Source: Chaetoceros tenuissimus | Taxonomy: Eukaryota; Bacillariophyta; Thalassiosirophyceae; Chaetocerotales; Chaetocerotaceae | Direction: 5' to 3' | DNA length: 64,000 bases | Assembly (NCBI GenBank): GCA_021927905.1 | Contig: BLLK01000057.1 | Span: 186,001 to 250,000 of the forward strand | Shown: piece by piece, positions 21,036-31,381 of the stretch | How positions within the stretch are numbered: the stretch's first letter is position 1 | Layout: every line of letters starts with the position of its first letter | Made by a program: the position numbers and the translations under genes | Notes under the pieces: model-generated | What the model saw: the letters and a program-made list of their open reading frames with translations, nothing else | What the model was told of the DNA's origin: nothing | Databases searched by the model: none

Positions 21036-22689
21036 CTATTCTAGATTATAGGCCATATTTAGCTCTTTGATCTTATTTGAAATGCGGCGAGGTACAGTTG
21101 AAAAGTAAACTCGTACAGACCCTCCAAACAAAGTCCTAATACAAGCCATGTAAAATATAAATAGGGAACAAAAGATGGTAACTGGATACCAAATCAATAA
21201 ACTCAACGCAATAGTGGAAAATCGAACAGGTCGACGTCCTTCCTGTGCAAGTTCATATTCTTGAGCAAGTTCTTGACAAGCTTGTGGCCATGAACGCAAT
21301 TTCTCAAGGTCAGGAATACCAACTGGATTCTTTTCATGATGTCTTTCTAATTGAAGCAGAATAGACTTTGCCATTGTCTGTCTATCCAATGGAGTCCAAA
21401 ACGCATCGTCTGGCACCACATTGTTATAAGCCTCCTCGAATACAGGTACTCTAGGAAGAGCAACACGAACTTGACTTGCCAATGCCTCATTAACAGTTTG
21501 ACCAAAAGTTTCTGTGAGAGATGGACATACAAAGCAATCCGCTACTGTGTAAGCTGCATGAAGAGCTTCACCCTTTTGATACCTATGACAGATTGAAATT
21601 TGAGCAAAAATTGTGTGTAAAAGATGCATGGGAGAGAACCATAGATATAACTTACCCCAAGAATTTCACTGGAACTTGAAGCTGTTCAGCAAGTAACTCA
21701 AGAGTTGAACGATATGGGCCATCACCTACAAGCCATAACGCTATGCCTTTCATGAGTGGTAAACATTTGATGAGTTCATCTACTCCCTTTTCCGGAGAAA
21801 GTCTTCCTACACAGACAAGGAGTGACTTGCAATCATTCTCTTGAAGATACTTTTTCTTTTCATTTTCCCACATGAGTCCATAACTAGATTGTTTGTTGCA
21901 TGGAGAGAAACTTCCCTTCTCAATACCAGTGAAACAAACTCCGTTTCGGCCTTGCCAAAGATTGACAACTTCGGGATCTGCAGACTTGGTAGGAGTAAGA
22001 ATTCTATCACTGATACATGGTAGTATAGCAAAGAGGCCCTTGAAGAGAATGAGACGAGTCAACCAGCGAAGGAAATCGTGTCCTTTACAGAAATGGTCCA
22101 CATAGTCCACCCTAAAAAAAGATGTATAAGAATCTTGATGTTGAAAAGAATTGCTAGCCTATGAATTCAATACTTACATGTTGCAATGCCAGCTAATGAC
22201 TAGAGTAGGTGAAGACTCGCCTCTTAGACATCTGAGAGCCTTGAAAGCAGCAAGTAGCCACATACCACTCATATTCAAAGGCATGACGGCATGAACTGTA
22301 TCATATTTGGTGTTGAGCAATTGATAGAAATATGTAGGAAGGATAATCATCATTCGAGCTGTAAAATTGTATGGATTTACGTGAGGTATACATTTGTCGA
22401 GACCAGATTCTGGATGAAGAAAGTCAACATCGTATCCAAGATCTACAAGACCTTGATGGTAATGACCAATTCTTCGAGCGATTCCGTTGACTTGAGGAGG
22501 AACGTTTTCAGATATCAAAAGAATCTTTTTTGGAGCTGGTTTTCTTGGTGAATCGTGACTCCTCCTGTTGACTGATTGTAGATATTGCGGCTGGCACATG
22601 ATGTTTGAATATAGTTGAATTGAAGAATTGATGCGATTCTGGAATGGAATGTTACAGTTTATGTTCCATCCGTCATTTGTGTAATTCAA
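21036..22689 (-). CDS. GT4 glycosyltransferase, SQD2-like, with C-terminal membrane anchor
   Basis: Three exons, 22689-22178, 22111-21656 and 21582-21036, joined by 66- and 73-bp GT-AG introns, give 504 aa with exact frame closure. The N-terminal Rossmann half begins ILLISENVPPQVNGIARRI. The C-terminal half has VCVGRLSPEKGVDELI, WLVGDGPYRSTLE and PSLTETFGQTVNEAL, the E-x7-E motif of GT4 retaining enzymes. A hydrophobic helix near the C-terminus (LSLLIWYPVTIFCSLFIFY) should anchor it. Closest recalled relatives are plant SQD2 sulfoquinovosyltransferases and GDP-mannose-type lipid glycosyltransferases, so a glycolipid product is likely. The exact donor cannot be read from sequence. Confidence 0.8.
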
Positions 22690-22950
22690 CTATTATTCAT
22701 CGTCACCAGTATTTCTTCACCATTCCTTACAGAAAGGATTCATTGTAGAATCTCAGATGCCAACCGTTAGAGAGGCCGTTATCAACTCTCGAAAGCGTTC
22801 CTTACTGTTCCTAGAGATGCATAAGATTCATCTATACGAGTAGTACATACGTACGTCAGCATGATAAACGAATGAATCCTTTTTCTTCACATTTTTACAC
22901 GGATCTTATTTCATTCACTATTAGTTTTCTAAATCAATACGAGTACACAA

Positions 22951-23247
22951 ATGGAAATGTATGAATCCATCTTTCAGAATCATATAAAAAAGGAGGAATT
23001 CAAAAGTTTTCCTCAAACTGTCAATGGACCTTTGAATCCTCCTCCTTTCTCATTGGCAACCCTGGACAAGAGATCTATTATTAGAAAGCAAGTAATGACT
23101 TCTCAGGTGTATGCTGGTACTAGTACAAAAGACACACCTTCTTTGTCTCATGTCTATGCAGACAATTCTTCTATTATCAGCGCGGAAGATACGGAAATTG
23201 CAGCTTTGTTGACTTCTCTCAAGAAATCAGATTCTAAATTTAGGTAA
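22951..23247 (+). CDS. Small hypothetical protein
   Basis: A 98-aa frame starting MEMYESIFQ, Ser/Thr/Pro-rich with a C-terminal EDTEIAALLTSLKKSDSK segment. It lies alone between divergent and convergent neighbours and has no recognised domain, signal peptide or helix. It may be a genuine small gene, because composition is coding-like, but nothing else supports it. Confidence 0.35.
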   Translation: MEMYESIFQNHIKKEEFKSFPQTVNGPLNPPPFSLATLDKRSIIRKQVMTSQVYAGTSTKDTPSLSHVYADNSSIISAEDTEIAALLTSLKKSDSKFR

Positions 23248-23409
23248 TTGTAAATTGTTTACTATTGCTTTAAAAGAGACTTGAAGCAAGAAATTTATAA
23301 CAAGCCAACATAATGTGTAATGTATACTATATTAATAATTAAAGACCAAACTACGGCTACTTCTTACTACAAAGAAAGCTAGAAATCTACTAAATAAGAA
23401 ATCTGCTAT

Positions 23410-24714
23410 CTAGACAATATTGTATTTCGATACATCACAGACACAACTATCATCGCAAGTCACAGTGACTCGAAACTTTCCTTTGTAATCTGGATTTATA
23501 GATCCATCATTCAAATGTGTATCAATCTGTCCATTCTTGGGATGACTGTATTCGCCCAAAGTTTGACCATTGACTGAAACAAACAACGCACCTTGAATTC
23601 TATGATCTCTATCATAATACTTTTCAAGATCTGAAAAATGATGAACTACATCCAAATAAATTGTAGATCCATAGGCATTCGTAACATCCACCGTCTCTCC
23701 GTGGTTATAGTTGTAATAATCTGTATTTTGTGGATTCCATACTGCCGCGTTTCCTAGATGAGTGCATCCCCAGCTCGTTTCTCCTAGTGTTGACTGATCA
23801 CATACTTCGAATTGATTTGCCATTGTTGCAGATACATCATCTCTATGATATCCATTATCGGAAACATCTTCATATCGAAATTCTGCTTGAAGAGAACAAG
23901 TATCAATTCTTTCCACTACACAATTGCAAAAAGCATCACATGAAGTTTTAATTTTGAGATCCTTTTCGTCACTTGCGTCATGTGTAAAGGCTGCAATCGT
24001 TTTGGAATTGGAAGCAATGGACAGAGTCGCAGGAGGCGGAGTTCCATCACTATCAACATGTTGTACTTTGAATTCAAAAATTCCATTACCTCCATTGATA
24101 ATTTGAATAGATTCACTACTGCGAACATTACCACTTCCATCACTTGTCTTGAGAATTGCAGCATCACCTTGATGAAGGCATCCCCAAGATGTGATACCTG
24201 CATTACATACTTCACTCGAACCAGATTTACTAGTTGACAAACTTGCACTATGAGAACCAACAGCTAATTCGTCCAAAGAAGGAAAACTCAATTCGGCATC
24301 TACGATACAAACTTGCTGCGGACTGACAGTCGGTGCAATCGTCATACTCGCATATCCACACATACCACATGAAAGAGGACAACGCCATCTTGCATCTGTA
24401 TCACTGCAACGTTTTTCAGGTCTCTTGGCGACTCGTTTGCAAGTGAGTGTGCCCTTGATGACGGAATTGAATTTATTCACATCGTCTTTGCATTCACAGC
24501 TGCCGCATACAAGTGGACATTTGTTTTTGAATTTCTTGTGTTGATAGCAGAGTGCTTGATTGTTTTGCACTTCTTGACATGAATACTTGACTCCGTTGAC
24601 TTTGAAGCGAGCTCTTTTATTGTAGCATTCCGTTTCTTCTTGTGCAGATGTTAGTAAGTCTTGGGATGAGAGGAAGAGGAGGGCTAATGTCGTTATTTTC
24701 TTTGATATTATCAT
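23410..24714 (-). CDS. Secreted Cys-rich protein with ShKT-like motifs and a two-fold repeat
   Basis: Start was set at MIISKKITTLALLFLSS (24714), which gives a good signal peptide; an upstream in-frame ATG at 24798 would bury it. The mature protein begins with two Cys-rich units ending CPLVCGSC and CPLSCGMC, the six-Cys spacing of ShKT-like domains. Two copies of a longer domain follow, each with TSWGC-x-H-x-G-(D/N)-AA and a terminal C-(D/N)-C-V/D pattern. The 434-aa product is probably extracellular or cell-wall-bound. No enzyme motif was seen; an adhesion or matrix role is only a guess. Confidence 0.65.
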   Translation of the reverse strand: MIISKKITTLALLFLSSQDLLTSAQEETECYNKRARFKVNGVKYSCQEVQNNQALCYQHKKFKNKCPLVCGSCECKDDVNKFNSVIKGTLTCKRVAKRPEKRCSDTDARWRCPLSCGMCGYASMTIAPTVSPQQVCIVDAELSFPSLDELAVGSHSASLSTSKSGSSEVCNAGITSWGCLHQGDAAILKTSDGSGNVRSSESIQIINGGNGIFEFKVQHVDSDGTPPPATLSIASNSKTIAAFTHDASDEKDLKIKTSCDAFCNCVVERIDTCSLQAEFRYEDVSDNGYHRDDVSATMANQFEVCDQSTLGETSWGCTHLGNAAVWNPQNTDYYNYNHGETVDVTNAYGSTIYLDVVHHFSDLEKYYDRDHRIQGALFVSVNGQTLGEYSHPKNGQIDTHLNDGSINPDYKGKFRVTVTCDDSCVCDVSKYNIV

Positions 24715-25120
24715 GTTGTTGTAGTAAGAGTATATGTTATATTGTGGTGCTATCGATATAATAACTAATGAAGGTGATGGTGTTGCTAATGAGAGCAAGA
24801 TCCGTTGAATGCGTGAGAGGTGCGAACTAAAATGTGAGCAGAGTTTTAGGCTTTTCTTTTTGTCCGAGATAAGACAAACTTAGAAATATTTTGTCTCCAA
24901 TTTAATACTAAAATCATACTAATTTCGCTATGAATCTTCTCGAAAAAGGCCGTTTTGCTTCATTTTTGTTCCTTCGATCTCAACATTATTCACAGAGCAA
25001 AAGAAATTACATATGGGACGAGTGGTACCATGAAACTAAACTCTGCTTTCATGTCTATTCATTTCAGCTCATAATTTCAACAATCAGAGAAAGATCTGAT
25101 AGAACCAAAAACTATCTAAC
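24715..25120. other. Divergent intergenic region
   Basis: Separates the divergent secreted-protein and DUF2306-like genes, so it probably holds both promoters. No gene or clear motif seen. Confidence 0.3.
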
Positions 25121-25948
25121 ATGAAAGGCCGTGATAAATTCGCAGTGACTACTCTCGTGATTCTGCACGTATGCATCTGGACATCATCCATTCTTCGTAA
25201 TTTTGGAATTCATTATTGGAATAAACAACATGCACTTCAAGTAGTACATGAAGCAGCGAATGATGGGGTAGTAGGCGATAGTACATATCTGATACAAGTC
25301 TCAGAATCCTATTTGACCAAAAGATATGTGTACTTCTTGCCGCATGTCACATGTGCAATCATTTGGTGGAATTTATACTTTTTGCAATTGATTCCCAAAG
25401 TTCGTCATGCTTTTAAAAAGGCTTTGCATCGTAGATTAGGTCGAGTACTCATGGTTTCTGTTTTCATTCAAATCATCACGGGAGCTGGGTTGGCCTTGAC
25501 TTCCGATTCAAAGGTGATTACCATGATTAGTGTATGGTTTGCGGTTGCAGTTACTTATTGCCTGTATTATGCTTGGAAATTTGCCATTCAGCGTGATATT
25601 CCAAGGCATAAATTTTGGGTATTGAGAATGGTGGGTTATTTGCAGGGTATTAGCTTTCAACGCTTTTGGTTGATTGTGATTATTTCAAGTTATGAATTGG
25701 GCTGGAGAGGCTTATATCCTACAATGGAAGCTGGATCAACGGTGGAAGCATGCAATGCTGTTGTCAAGGATATGTTTGATCATTCCTTCATTTTGAGTAT
25801 CTTGACTTCCGTATACTTGACAGAATGGTATCTTTCAGAAGAATTTGGAATGACTTTGTCGAGCAAAGATGATGCTGAACCTATTGAGGCCCATGAACCA
25901 TTGGGAGATGAATTGCATAATGAAGAATCTCGCCTTATTGTAAATTGA
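25121..25948 (+). CDS. DUF2306-like multi-pass membrane protein
   Basis: Single-exon 275-aa protein with about seven hydrophobic helices. The middle part, HRRLGRVLMVSVFIQIITGAG followed by a helix, then DIPRHKFWVLRMVGYLQGISFQRFW, matches the H-R-x-L-G-R-x-Y...H-x-x-W-M-x-R layout of DUF2306 membrane proteins. The conserved His residues could bind a metal or haem, which is unproven. The C-terminal tail is acidic and probably cytosolic. Function unknown. Confidence 0.7.
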   Translation: MKGRDKFAVTTLVILHVCIWTSSILRNFGIHYWNKQHALQVVHEAANDGVVGDSTYLIQVSESYLTKRYVYFLPHVTCAIIWWNLYFLQLIPKVRHAFKKALHRRLGRVLMVSVFIQIITGAGLALTSDSKVITMISVWFAVAVTYCLYYAWKFAIQRDIPRHKFWVLRMVGYLQGISFQRFWLIVIISSYELGWRGLYPTMEAGSTVEACNAVVKDMFDHSFILSILTSVYLTEWYLSEEFGMTLSSKDDAEPIEAHEPLGDELHNEESRLIVN

Positions 25949-25991
25949 AGTTCTGTTATATTAAAATAAAAAATGTAGCTTACTTTTAAAA

Positions 25992-27078
25992 TTAACTTGA
26001 TTCTTTACGATCAATGGTAGAGTCATTAAGTAAAACAGTCATTGCATTGAGTAAAATTGACTGTGTATACAGTGTTTGTGTAAAATCTGGCAGTTGATGG
26101 GAAGATGATGGATTTTGAGGAGTCATTGTCGACATTGAAGAACCGAGAACCATGCTTGGATTTGCATTGAATGAGGACTGATGCATGTTCGCTTGGCTGT
26201 TGAATAAAGATGAAAGGGGCAACAGATTAGAGGACCTCGATTCATAGTTTACTTCTCCAAAGTTGATTTCTTCGAGATTTAAAAGGTTTGAATTACTGTT
26301 GCGTCGTGATTGCAGACCTGGTGGTGGAGCAGAGGTCATTACAGAAGTCATTGGTACTTCATTCTGGCGTACAATAGCAGCAGCATCTTCGAAAGATGCA
26401 CCATTACCTGAATCACTAACCAAAGAAGCTCTCTTTTCAAAAGAATAACCTTGAGGCTCTTGATAAGCATTCATTTCTCTTTGCGTAGGTATACCTTTCT
26501 TTATGAAAGGATTTGCATACTTGAGTGTTTTACTGTAGCTGAGTATGGAACATTTCTCCCAATCCTTTTCGATAAACATTTCATCTGTATGGTGATAAGT
26601 AAATGATCGTCGACCTTGATAACTATTTCCTTTACAGTTCCTTGTCTTTACAAATCCCCATCGGTAGAGTTGTCTCTGAAAGCTTTCGTATTTTGCTTCT
26701 TTGAAAAATGCAGGCATGACTTCACCAGCAAACATGTCGATATCATGAATAGTAAAAGCATGCCCAAGGACAGTGGTCTTTCGATTCTTTGGATCGATGC
26801 TGTAATTCCATGAAATGTATTGAGAATACTTGTCACAGTGTTCTAGAACATACATGAGCTACGATAACAAACGAGATGTTAGTTTGAATTTGCTTGAAAA
26901 GGGGAACTCCTCTCTGCCCAAAGCTCACCAAAATATCACTTTTTCCTTGTTATTGTTCACCATGTGCGTGTTTCTCACTCACCTTCATTGGAAATTTGAT
27001 AGCTTTTCCTTTGCGTTTGATATGCTTTCCTTCATTATTGAAGAAGTGCATCATTTTTTTAGTCTCGACGGTATTCAT
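25992..27078 (-). CDS. Heat shock factor-type transcription factor (one intron)
   Basis: Two exons, 27078-26983 and 26858-25992, with a 124-bp GT-AG intron, give 320 aa. The intron splits the DNA-binding domain start: AIKFPMK joins LMYVLEHC. The domain continues with YISWNYSIDPKN, GHAFTIHDIDMF, MPAFFKEAKYESFQRQLYRWGF and a Tyr/His wing. This matches the FPxKL...SFxRQLxxxGF core of the diatom HSF family. The rest is Ser/Asn-rich without a visible oligomerisation coiled coil. It is only distantly related to the other two HSF genes in the window, so these are not simple tandem copies. Confidence 0.8.
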
Positions 27079-28142
27079 GGTTCTTGCTTGCTTGAAACTG
27101 ATGGTTTTGTAATGTTGTGTACTTGTAAATGGCTCTTGCAACAAACAACGGTTTCTTGGTATTTTGTGGAAGTTTGTGATCCTCTTTTTTCTTCTTCTCT
27201 TCTTCGGTAGATGATAGCAAATTCTAATTTGCCTAGCTTCCCATGGCAAACAGCGTCAGATACAACTGATACCCTATTCAAGTATATCCGTTTGCTGAGG
27301 TTGGCGAAGATATTTTTATCGTAGAAATGACGTGGATACTTGAAAGAATGTATGCAGGTATTAAATCACGAAGCTAGCTCCACCTTATCCTTCGGAGACA
27401 TGGCGGTCATGGTTGGTCGATATTTCTTTACTTAAAGGCCGCTCGATAAAAGGAGAGCAAAGGAAGAAGGAAAAGCAAAGTGATGACGATGACCGATAAC
27501 AAGCCAGGCAATAAGTGAAATAAAAATACGAGTATGGTAGATGATATTTAAAAAGCAATGTGGAATGTGGAATGTGGGACGATGACTGATGAATACTTAT
27601 AGGCATTCAGAAGAGTCACTTTGAATTTTCAACTGCTAGTTGTTTTGAGAATGACGATTGAGCGAAAAGAATTTCCTTCCAAAATGAGTAAAACAGTTTC
27701 TGCCGGGGACCGCTGCAATGTTCTATTATATCGCTCTAATGCTGCTACAACTCGCTTCTATGGGCTGGCTACGGTCATTTGAAAATCTTTTTTTTTAAGA
27801 TGACTTGTCAACATGCGAAGGTCATGATGTACACCACATTTTCAATTTTCTTTTGCGACGATGATCATTTTAGTGAGGCTCTACTGTAGTATTCTTCGTT
27901 CTCGCTAACAATTTTCCTTTTTTGTTCACATGGAAGCAGCATCTACTGGCTGTTGCACCTGTACTATTGTAAGCCCAAAACCTCCAATAATCCGTACATC
28001 AAGTAGCAGTGAGGAGGCTAACGAAGCAAAGCAGAGGTATTGTAAATGGCCTATCTTTTCAAGTCGCTGGCGAGGACATCGCTCCTTTAGCTACAAGATA
28101 CATCCAATACACACAGAAAGAAAATAATGTAGTTTTATTTAT
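27079..28142. other. Intergenic region without a supported gene
   Basis: About 1 kb of low-complexity AT-rich sequence. Short open frames occur on both strands, but none has family-like sequence, conserved context or splice support. Confidence 0.3.
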
Positions 28143-28720
28143 TTAAGCAATGATTTCTCCCATGAGCTCGAGAACAAGTCTGTTGATCATTTTCTGCTCT
28201 TTGATTTGAGAGAAAGGATTTTCTTGTAAATATTGAGAAGGAGTAATTCCGATTTTGTTTTCTAAAGTGAAACTTTGAAGACCTCGTTCCATTAATATTG
28301 CGTAGATTGCTTCTTCCGATGGATTATAGGAGGCACATTCACGATGGAGATCAAATTCATTGCCCATGTTTTCATCCTTGATCCATTGTTTGACTTTATC
28401 ATAGTTCCTATAATCAGCAAGTAATTCATTTTGTCTTTCACATGGACATGCTTCATCCAATGGCGTATCTCGAATCACTTGTAAACCAGGTTTTGTGTTT
28501 TGAGAAACACTCAAGATGGTCAACTTTTCACAACGATAAAATGCTTCTTCGCCAACATCTCTAGACGATGGTGGGATAAAGATTGACGTCGTGACCAACA
28601 TTCATAGAGAGCCCACTTTCCAATGTATTCAAGATTTCGTGAGAATGTTATAAACTGCCTGTAGTTTGTCACAAGAACAATCAAATGCAGCCTGTTCAAT
28701 CCTCTTGACACTATCACTTA
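28143..28720 (-). pseudogene. BspA-like leucine-rich-repeat gene relic
   Basis: The minus strand carries three pieces of the diatom BspA-type (LRR_5) family in three frames. The first is SVKRIEQAAFDCSCDKLQ (about 28717-28660), the second ITFSRNLEYIGKWALYEC, and the third IFIPPSSRDVGEEAFYRCEKLTILSV, which runs to the usual C-terminal block with GITPSQYLQENPF and LVLELMGEII (stop at 28143). The start of the gene is missing and at least two frameshifts separate the pieces. Intact family members carry many repeats before this tail. It is a 5'-truncated, decayed copy next to the ankyrin-gene promoter. Confidence 0.7.
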
Positions 28721-28741
28721 TTAAAACATTTCCCTATTGTA

Positions 28742-28915
28742 AAAGAAAGTTTTCTTTCCTTTGTACATTCGCACGCCGGGAATAAACCGCCGCCATTCTT
28801 CTGTTGTACTCTCATAGTTGATTAAATTCTATTTATGAAATAAATAGCTTTGAAAGCATTGACAGGAGGGTTCGGGTTCTCATATTTCAACTGTAAATTA
28901 ACGCTCATATCTTTT
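28742..28915 (+). promoter_or_regulatory. Conserved upstream block of F-box/ankyrin gene A1
   Basis: From AAAGAAAGTTTTCTTTCC to TAAATTAACGCTCATATC this region is largely the same as 49930-50131 upstream of the related gene at 50241. Conservation of non-coding sequence could reflect shared control or simply recent block duplication. Confidence 0.5.
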
Positions 28916-29056
28916 TCGGTTCTTTGACAACAACTTCAACTGTGGAATTACTTTATTACTTTGCACCATCAAATCTGTGTCTTGATAATAGAAACAATAG
29001 AATCAAATCTTCTTATTTACGCATAACTTCCCAAGAGACCTATTAAAGCGGATACA

Positions 29057-31210
29057 ATGGATAAGCATAACAGCCCAAATGAAGCGCCTGTACGAAAAAA
29101 GTCGAGAGTAGAAGAAGTAAAAGAATATGTCACTATTGAACGCACAGATGCGTTGACACAAAAGATTCAAGATCTTGCAAACGAATTTCCTGAAATGAAA
29201 TACGTACTTGATCTATCAGATTTACAAATGACTGTTGGGTCTGCTGTAGTCAAGTATCAGCAGGAAGTTGAAGTAGACAAGAAAAGACAGGAAAATGAAA
29301 CTAACTCACCAATCTATGTGTTACCTGATGAAATGATTGCGAATTGCTTCTCATATGTCAAAGGAAGCTTTTTATTAGTTGCTCCAGTGTCAATAAAATT
29401 CTGCAATGTATACAAGGCTATGCTGAAAGATATCGACAAGAAAATCGGTAAAACTACAAATGAGGTAGATGCTATAGATGATCACTACACCATTAATCAG
29501 TATTACACTATAAAAGACAGGTTTCCTGTGCCAGAGAAGGATAGCAAAAACAAATTGCATAAAACTACCTATGAAAATGCTGCGGCAAGTTTTTCTACAG
29601 CAAAATATTGCCTTGAAAATCTATCTGAAGAAAGATATGAAAGAGAAAAACTTTTTTCGACGGCTGCTTTGAAAGGTCGTCTTGATGTTCTCAAATTAGC
29701 CAATCATGTCGATATTTTGCACTTTTGGGATTGTAATTCAGGATATTCGAAACAAAATCGGCCTATTGGTGAAATCGCTCAGGCTGGGCATTTACATATT
29801 TTACAAAGTCTCAAGGATGATTTTAATATGGGTCTACTTCTTCATCATGCCTGTCGAGGTGCTGCTTTAGGAGGTCAAATTCATATTCTTAAATGGTTAA
29901 AGAGTTTTGATTGCCTTCGTGACAATTTTGAAAATAGAGAAGATAATCTATGTCACTTAGCGCTTTGGTCCGGACAAGTCGAGGCTTTAAAATGGCTGCG
30001 AAAGGAAGGTTTTCGTTTCACAGAACTAAGGGACGGTGTAAACATGATTCGTGCCATTCGAAGCAAGAACATCGAAATGATATCTTATTGCATTTTAGAA
30101 GGGTTTGGCTTCAAAAATGCCAGTTTCTTCGATATCGAAGCAATTAAAACTGGAGATATGAATGTTGTAAAATTTTGCTTCGAAAATGGATGTGAATTCT
30201 CGTCGAAAGCTCTATCATATGCAGCAAGAAGAAATCTTGTGGATGTATGCAAATATCTTCGAAGCAAGTCCTTACAATGGGAACCAAACGCCGTCAGAGA
30301 CGTAATTGAATCTAAATCCCTTCAAATGTTAAAGTTTGCTCATGAGAATGGTTGCGAGTGGTCACAAGATACTTGGCATTACTGCATGAGACAAAAAGGA
30401 GGAATTAATTGGGATATGATGAACTATCTACACGAAAAGAAATGTCCATGGAACACTTTAACTACTTACGGCGAGCTTTGTCCAGATAGTAAATTGGTAT
30501 CATCCCCACTCTCTGAGCCACAAAAAGTTGTTGAATTCATAATTTCAAAGAAATTACCTTGGGGAGGACATTTATTGCTTGAAAGTATCCATTACAGCCT
30601 TACAAGAGCAACAGTTATTCTAGTTGAGAATTCCCCACGTGATACCTTGCCAGAGAGTTTATCCTCTATTTCAGGAGTTTTGGATATAGATCTTAAAATC
30701 ATGGAGTACTTGTATTCCAAGGGTGTTCCTTTTGGAGAGGGATTTCTAAAGAAACTATGCGGCCATAATTACTATTCCTCAGAAGAACTTTTAGAGATAT
30801 CAAAATGGGCTCTCGAAAAGTCTTACCAAATTGGCAAAGATGAAATCTACATGGTTTCTTGCCAAACTAAGTTTGATGTTGACATTCTTGGTCATTTGTA
30901 TAAACATTCCGAACTTCTTGAAATTGAAGATTTTGTCAAAAGATGTTTTCACGAGAAGCATTACAAAAAAGGGTTTGGATCTGACCAGTTCCAGTTCTTT
31001 TTAAATCTTGGCTGCCCGTTGACGAAATCTTTGACAACGATCATTTTCAAATGCTGGATTTCAAATCCAGGCAATGACATTCTACAGGATATAGTAGCTA
31101 TTCTATGGGCATCTCAGCATGCACAACTACTTGTAGATGATATCTACACAAATGATGAAGAAAGCGGCAGTGATGAAAGTAGCGACGAAGATGATGATCG
31201 TCTATACTAA
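29057..31210 (+). CDS. F-box-like/ankyrin-repeat protein (family copy A1)
   Basis: Single-exon 717-aa protein. A family-specific N-terminus (RKKSRVEE, then IQDLANEFPEMKYVLDLSDL) is followed by an F-box-like segment, LPDEMIANCFSYVKGSFLLV (about residues 95-114), and then ankyrin-type repeats. The repeats follow the x-H-L-x-I-L-x-x-L-x-x-x pattern, with units such as GGQIHILKWLKS, GQVEALKWLRKEGF and LQMLKFAHENGCEWS. The C-terminus is acidic (DEESGSDESSDEDDD). F-box proteins normally bring targets to SCF ubiquitin ligases and ankyrin repeats bind proteins, so a substrate-adaptor role is plausible. Five copies of the family are in this window; this one is intact. Confidence 0.75.
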   Translation: MDKHNSPNEAPVRKKSRVEEVKEYVTIERTDALTQKIQDLANEFPEMKYVLDLSDLQMTVGSAVVKYQQEVEVDKKRQENETNSPIYVLPDEMIANCFSYVKGSFLLVAPVSIKFCNVYKAMLKDIDKKIGKTTNEVDAIDDHYTINQYYTIKDRFPVPEKDSKNKLHKTTYENAAASFSTAKYCLENLSEERYEREKLFSTAALKGRLDVLKLANHVDILHFWDCNSGYSKQNRPIGEIAQAGHLHILQSLKDDFNMGLLLHHACRGAALGGQIHILKWLKSFDCLRDNFENREDNLCHLALWSGQVEALKWLRKEGFRFTELRDGVNMIRAIRSKNIEMISYCILEGFGFKNASFFDIEAIKTGDMNVVKFCFENGCEFSSKALSYAARRNLVDVCKYLRSKSLQWEPNAVRDVIESKSLQMLKFAHENGCEWSQDTWHYCMRQKGGINWDMMNYLHEKKCPWNTLTTYGELCPDSKLVSSPLSEPQKVVEFIISKKLPWGGHLLLESIHYSLTRATVILVENSPRDTLPESLSSISGVLDIDLKIMEYLYSKGVPFGEGFLKKLCGHNYYSSEELLEISKWALEKSYQIGKDEIYMVSCQTKFDVDILGHLYKHSELLEIEDFVKRCFHEKHYKKGFGSDQFQFFLNLGCPLTKSLTTIIFKCWISNPGNDILQDIVAILWASQHAQLLVDDIYTNDEESGSDESSDEDDDRLY

Positions 31211-31381
31211 TATTCATATTCATCGCTGCCAATCCAATTCTATTTCATTTCAATGTATAATAACCGTAAATAAACGTATCAGACAAACATCATCTTTTCT
31301 TTTTGTCCATTCATTTTATAAGTTGTCACAGATCAACAACGCGTCAACGCATCATGATTTGCTTCACTTAGTTTATTAACT
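31211..31381. promoter_or_regulatory. Spacer between tandem ankyrin genes A1 and B1
   Basis: The 3' flank of A1 (GTAAATAAACGTATCAGACA, then TTGTCCATTCATTTTA) and the 5' flank of B1 (CATCATGATTTG...TTATTAACT before the ATG) are both found again around the second gene pair, at 52019-52073 and 53388-53422, where they are separated by an inserted element. Confidence 0.5.

Noticed and set aside
27930-28127. 65-codon Cys/Ser-rich + strand frame
   Set aside because: No homologue, no splice or context support; short frames are common in this AT-rich spacer.
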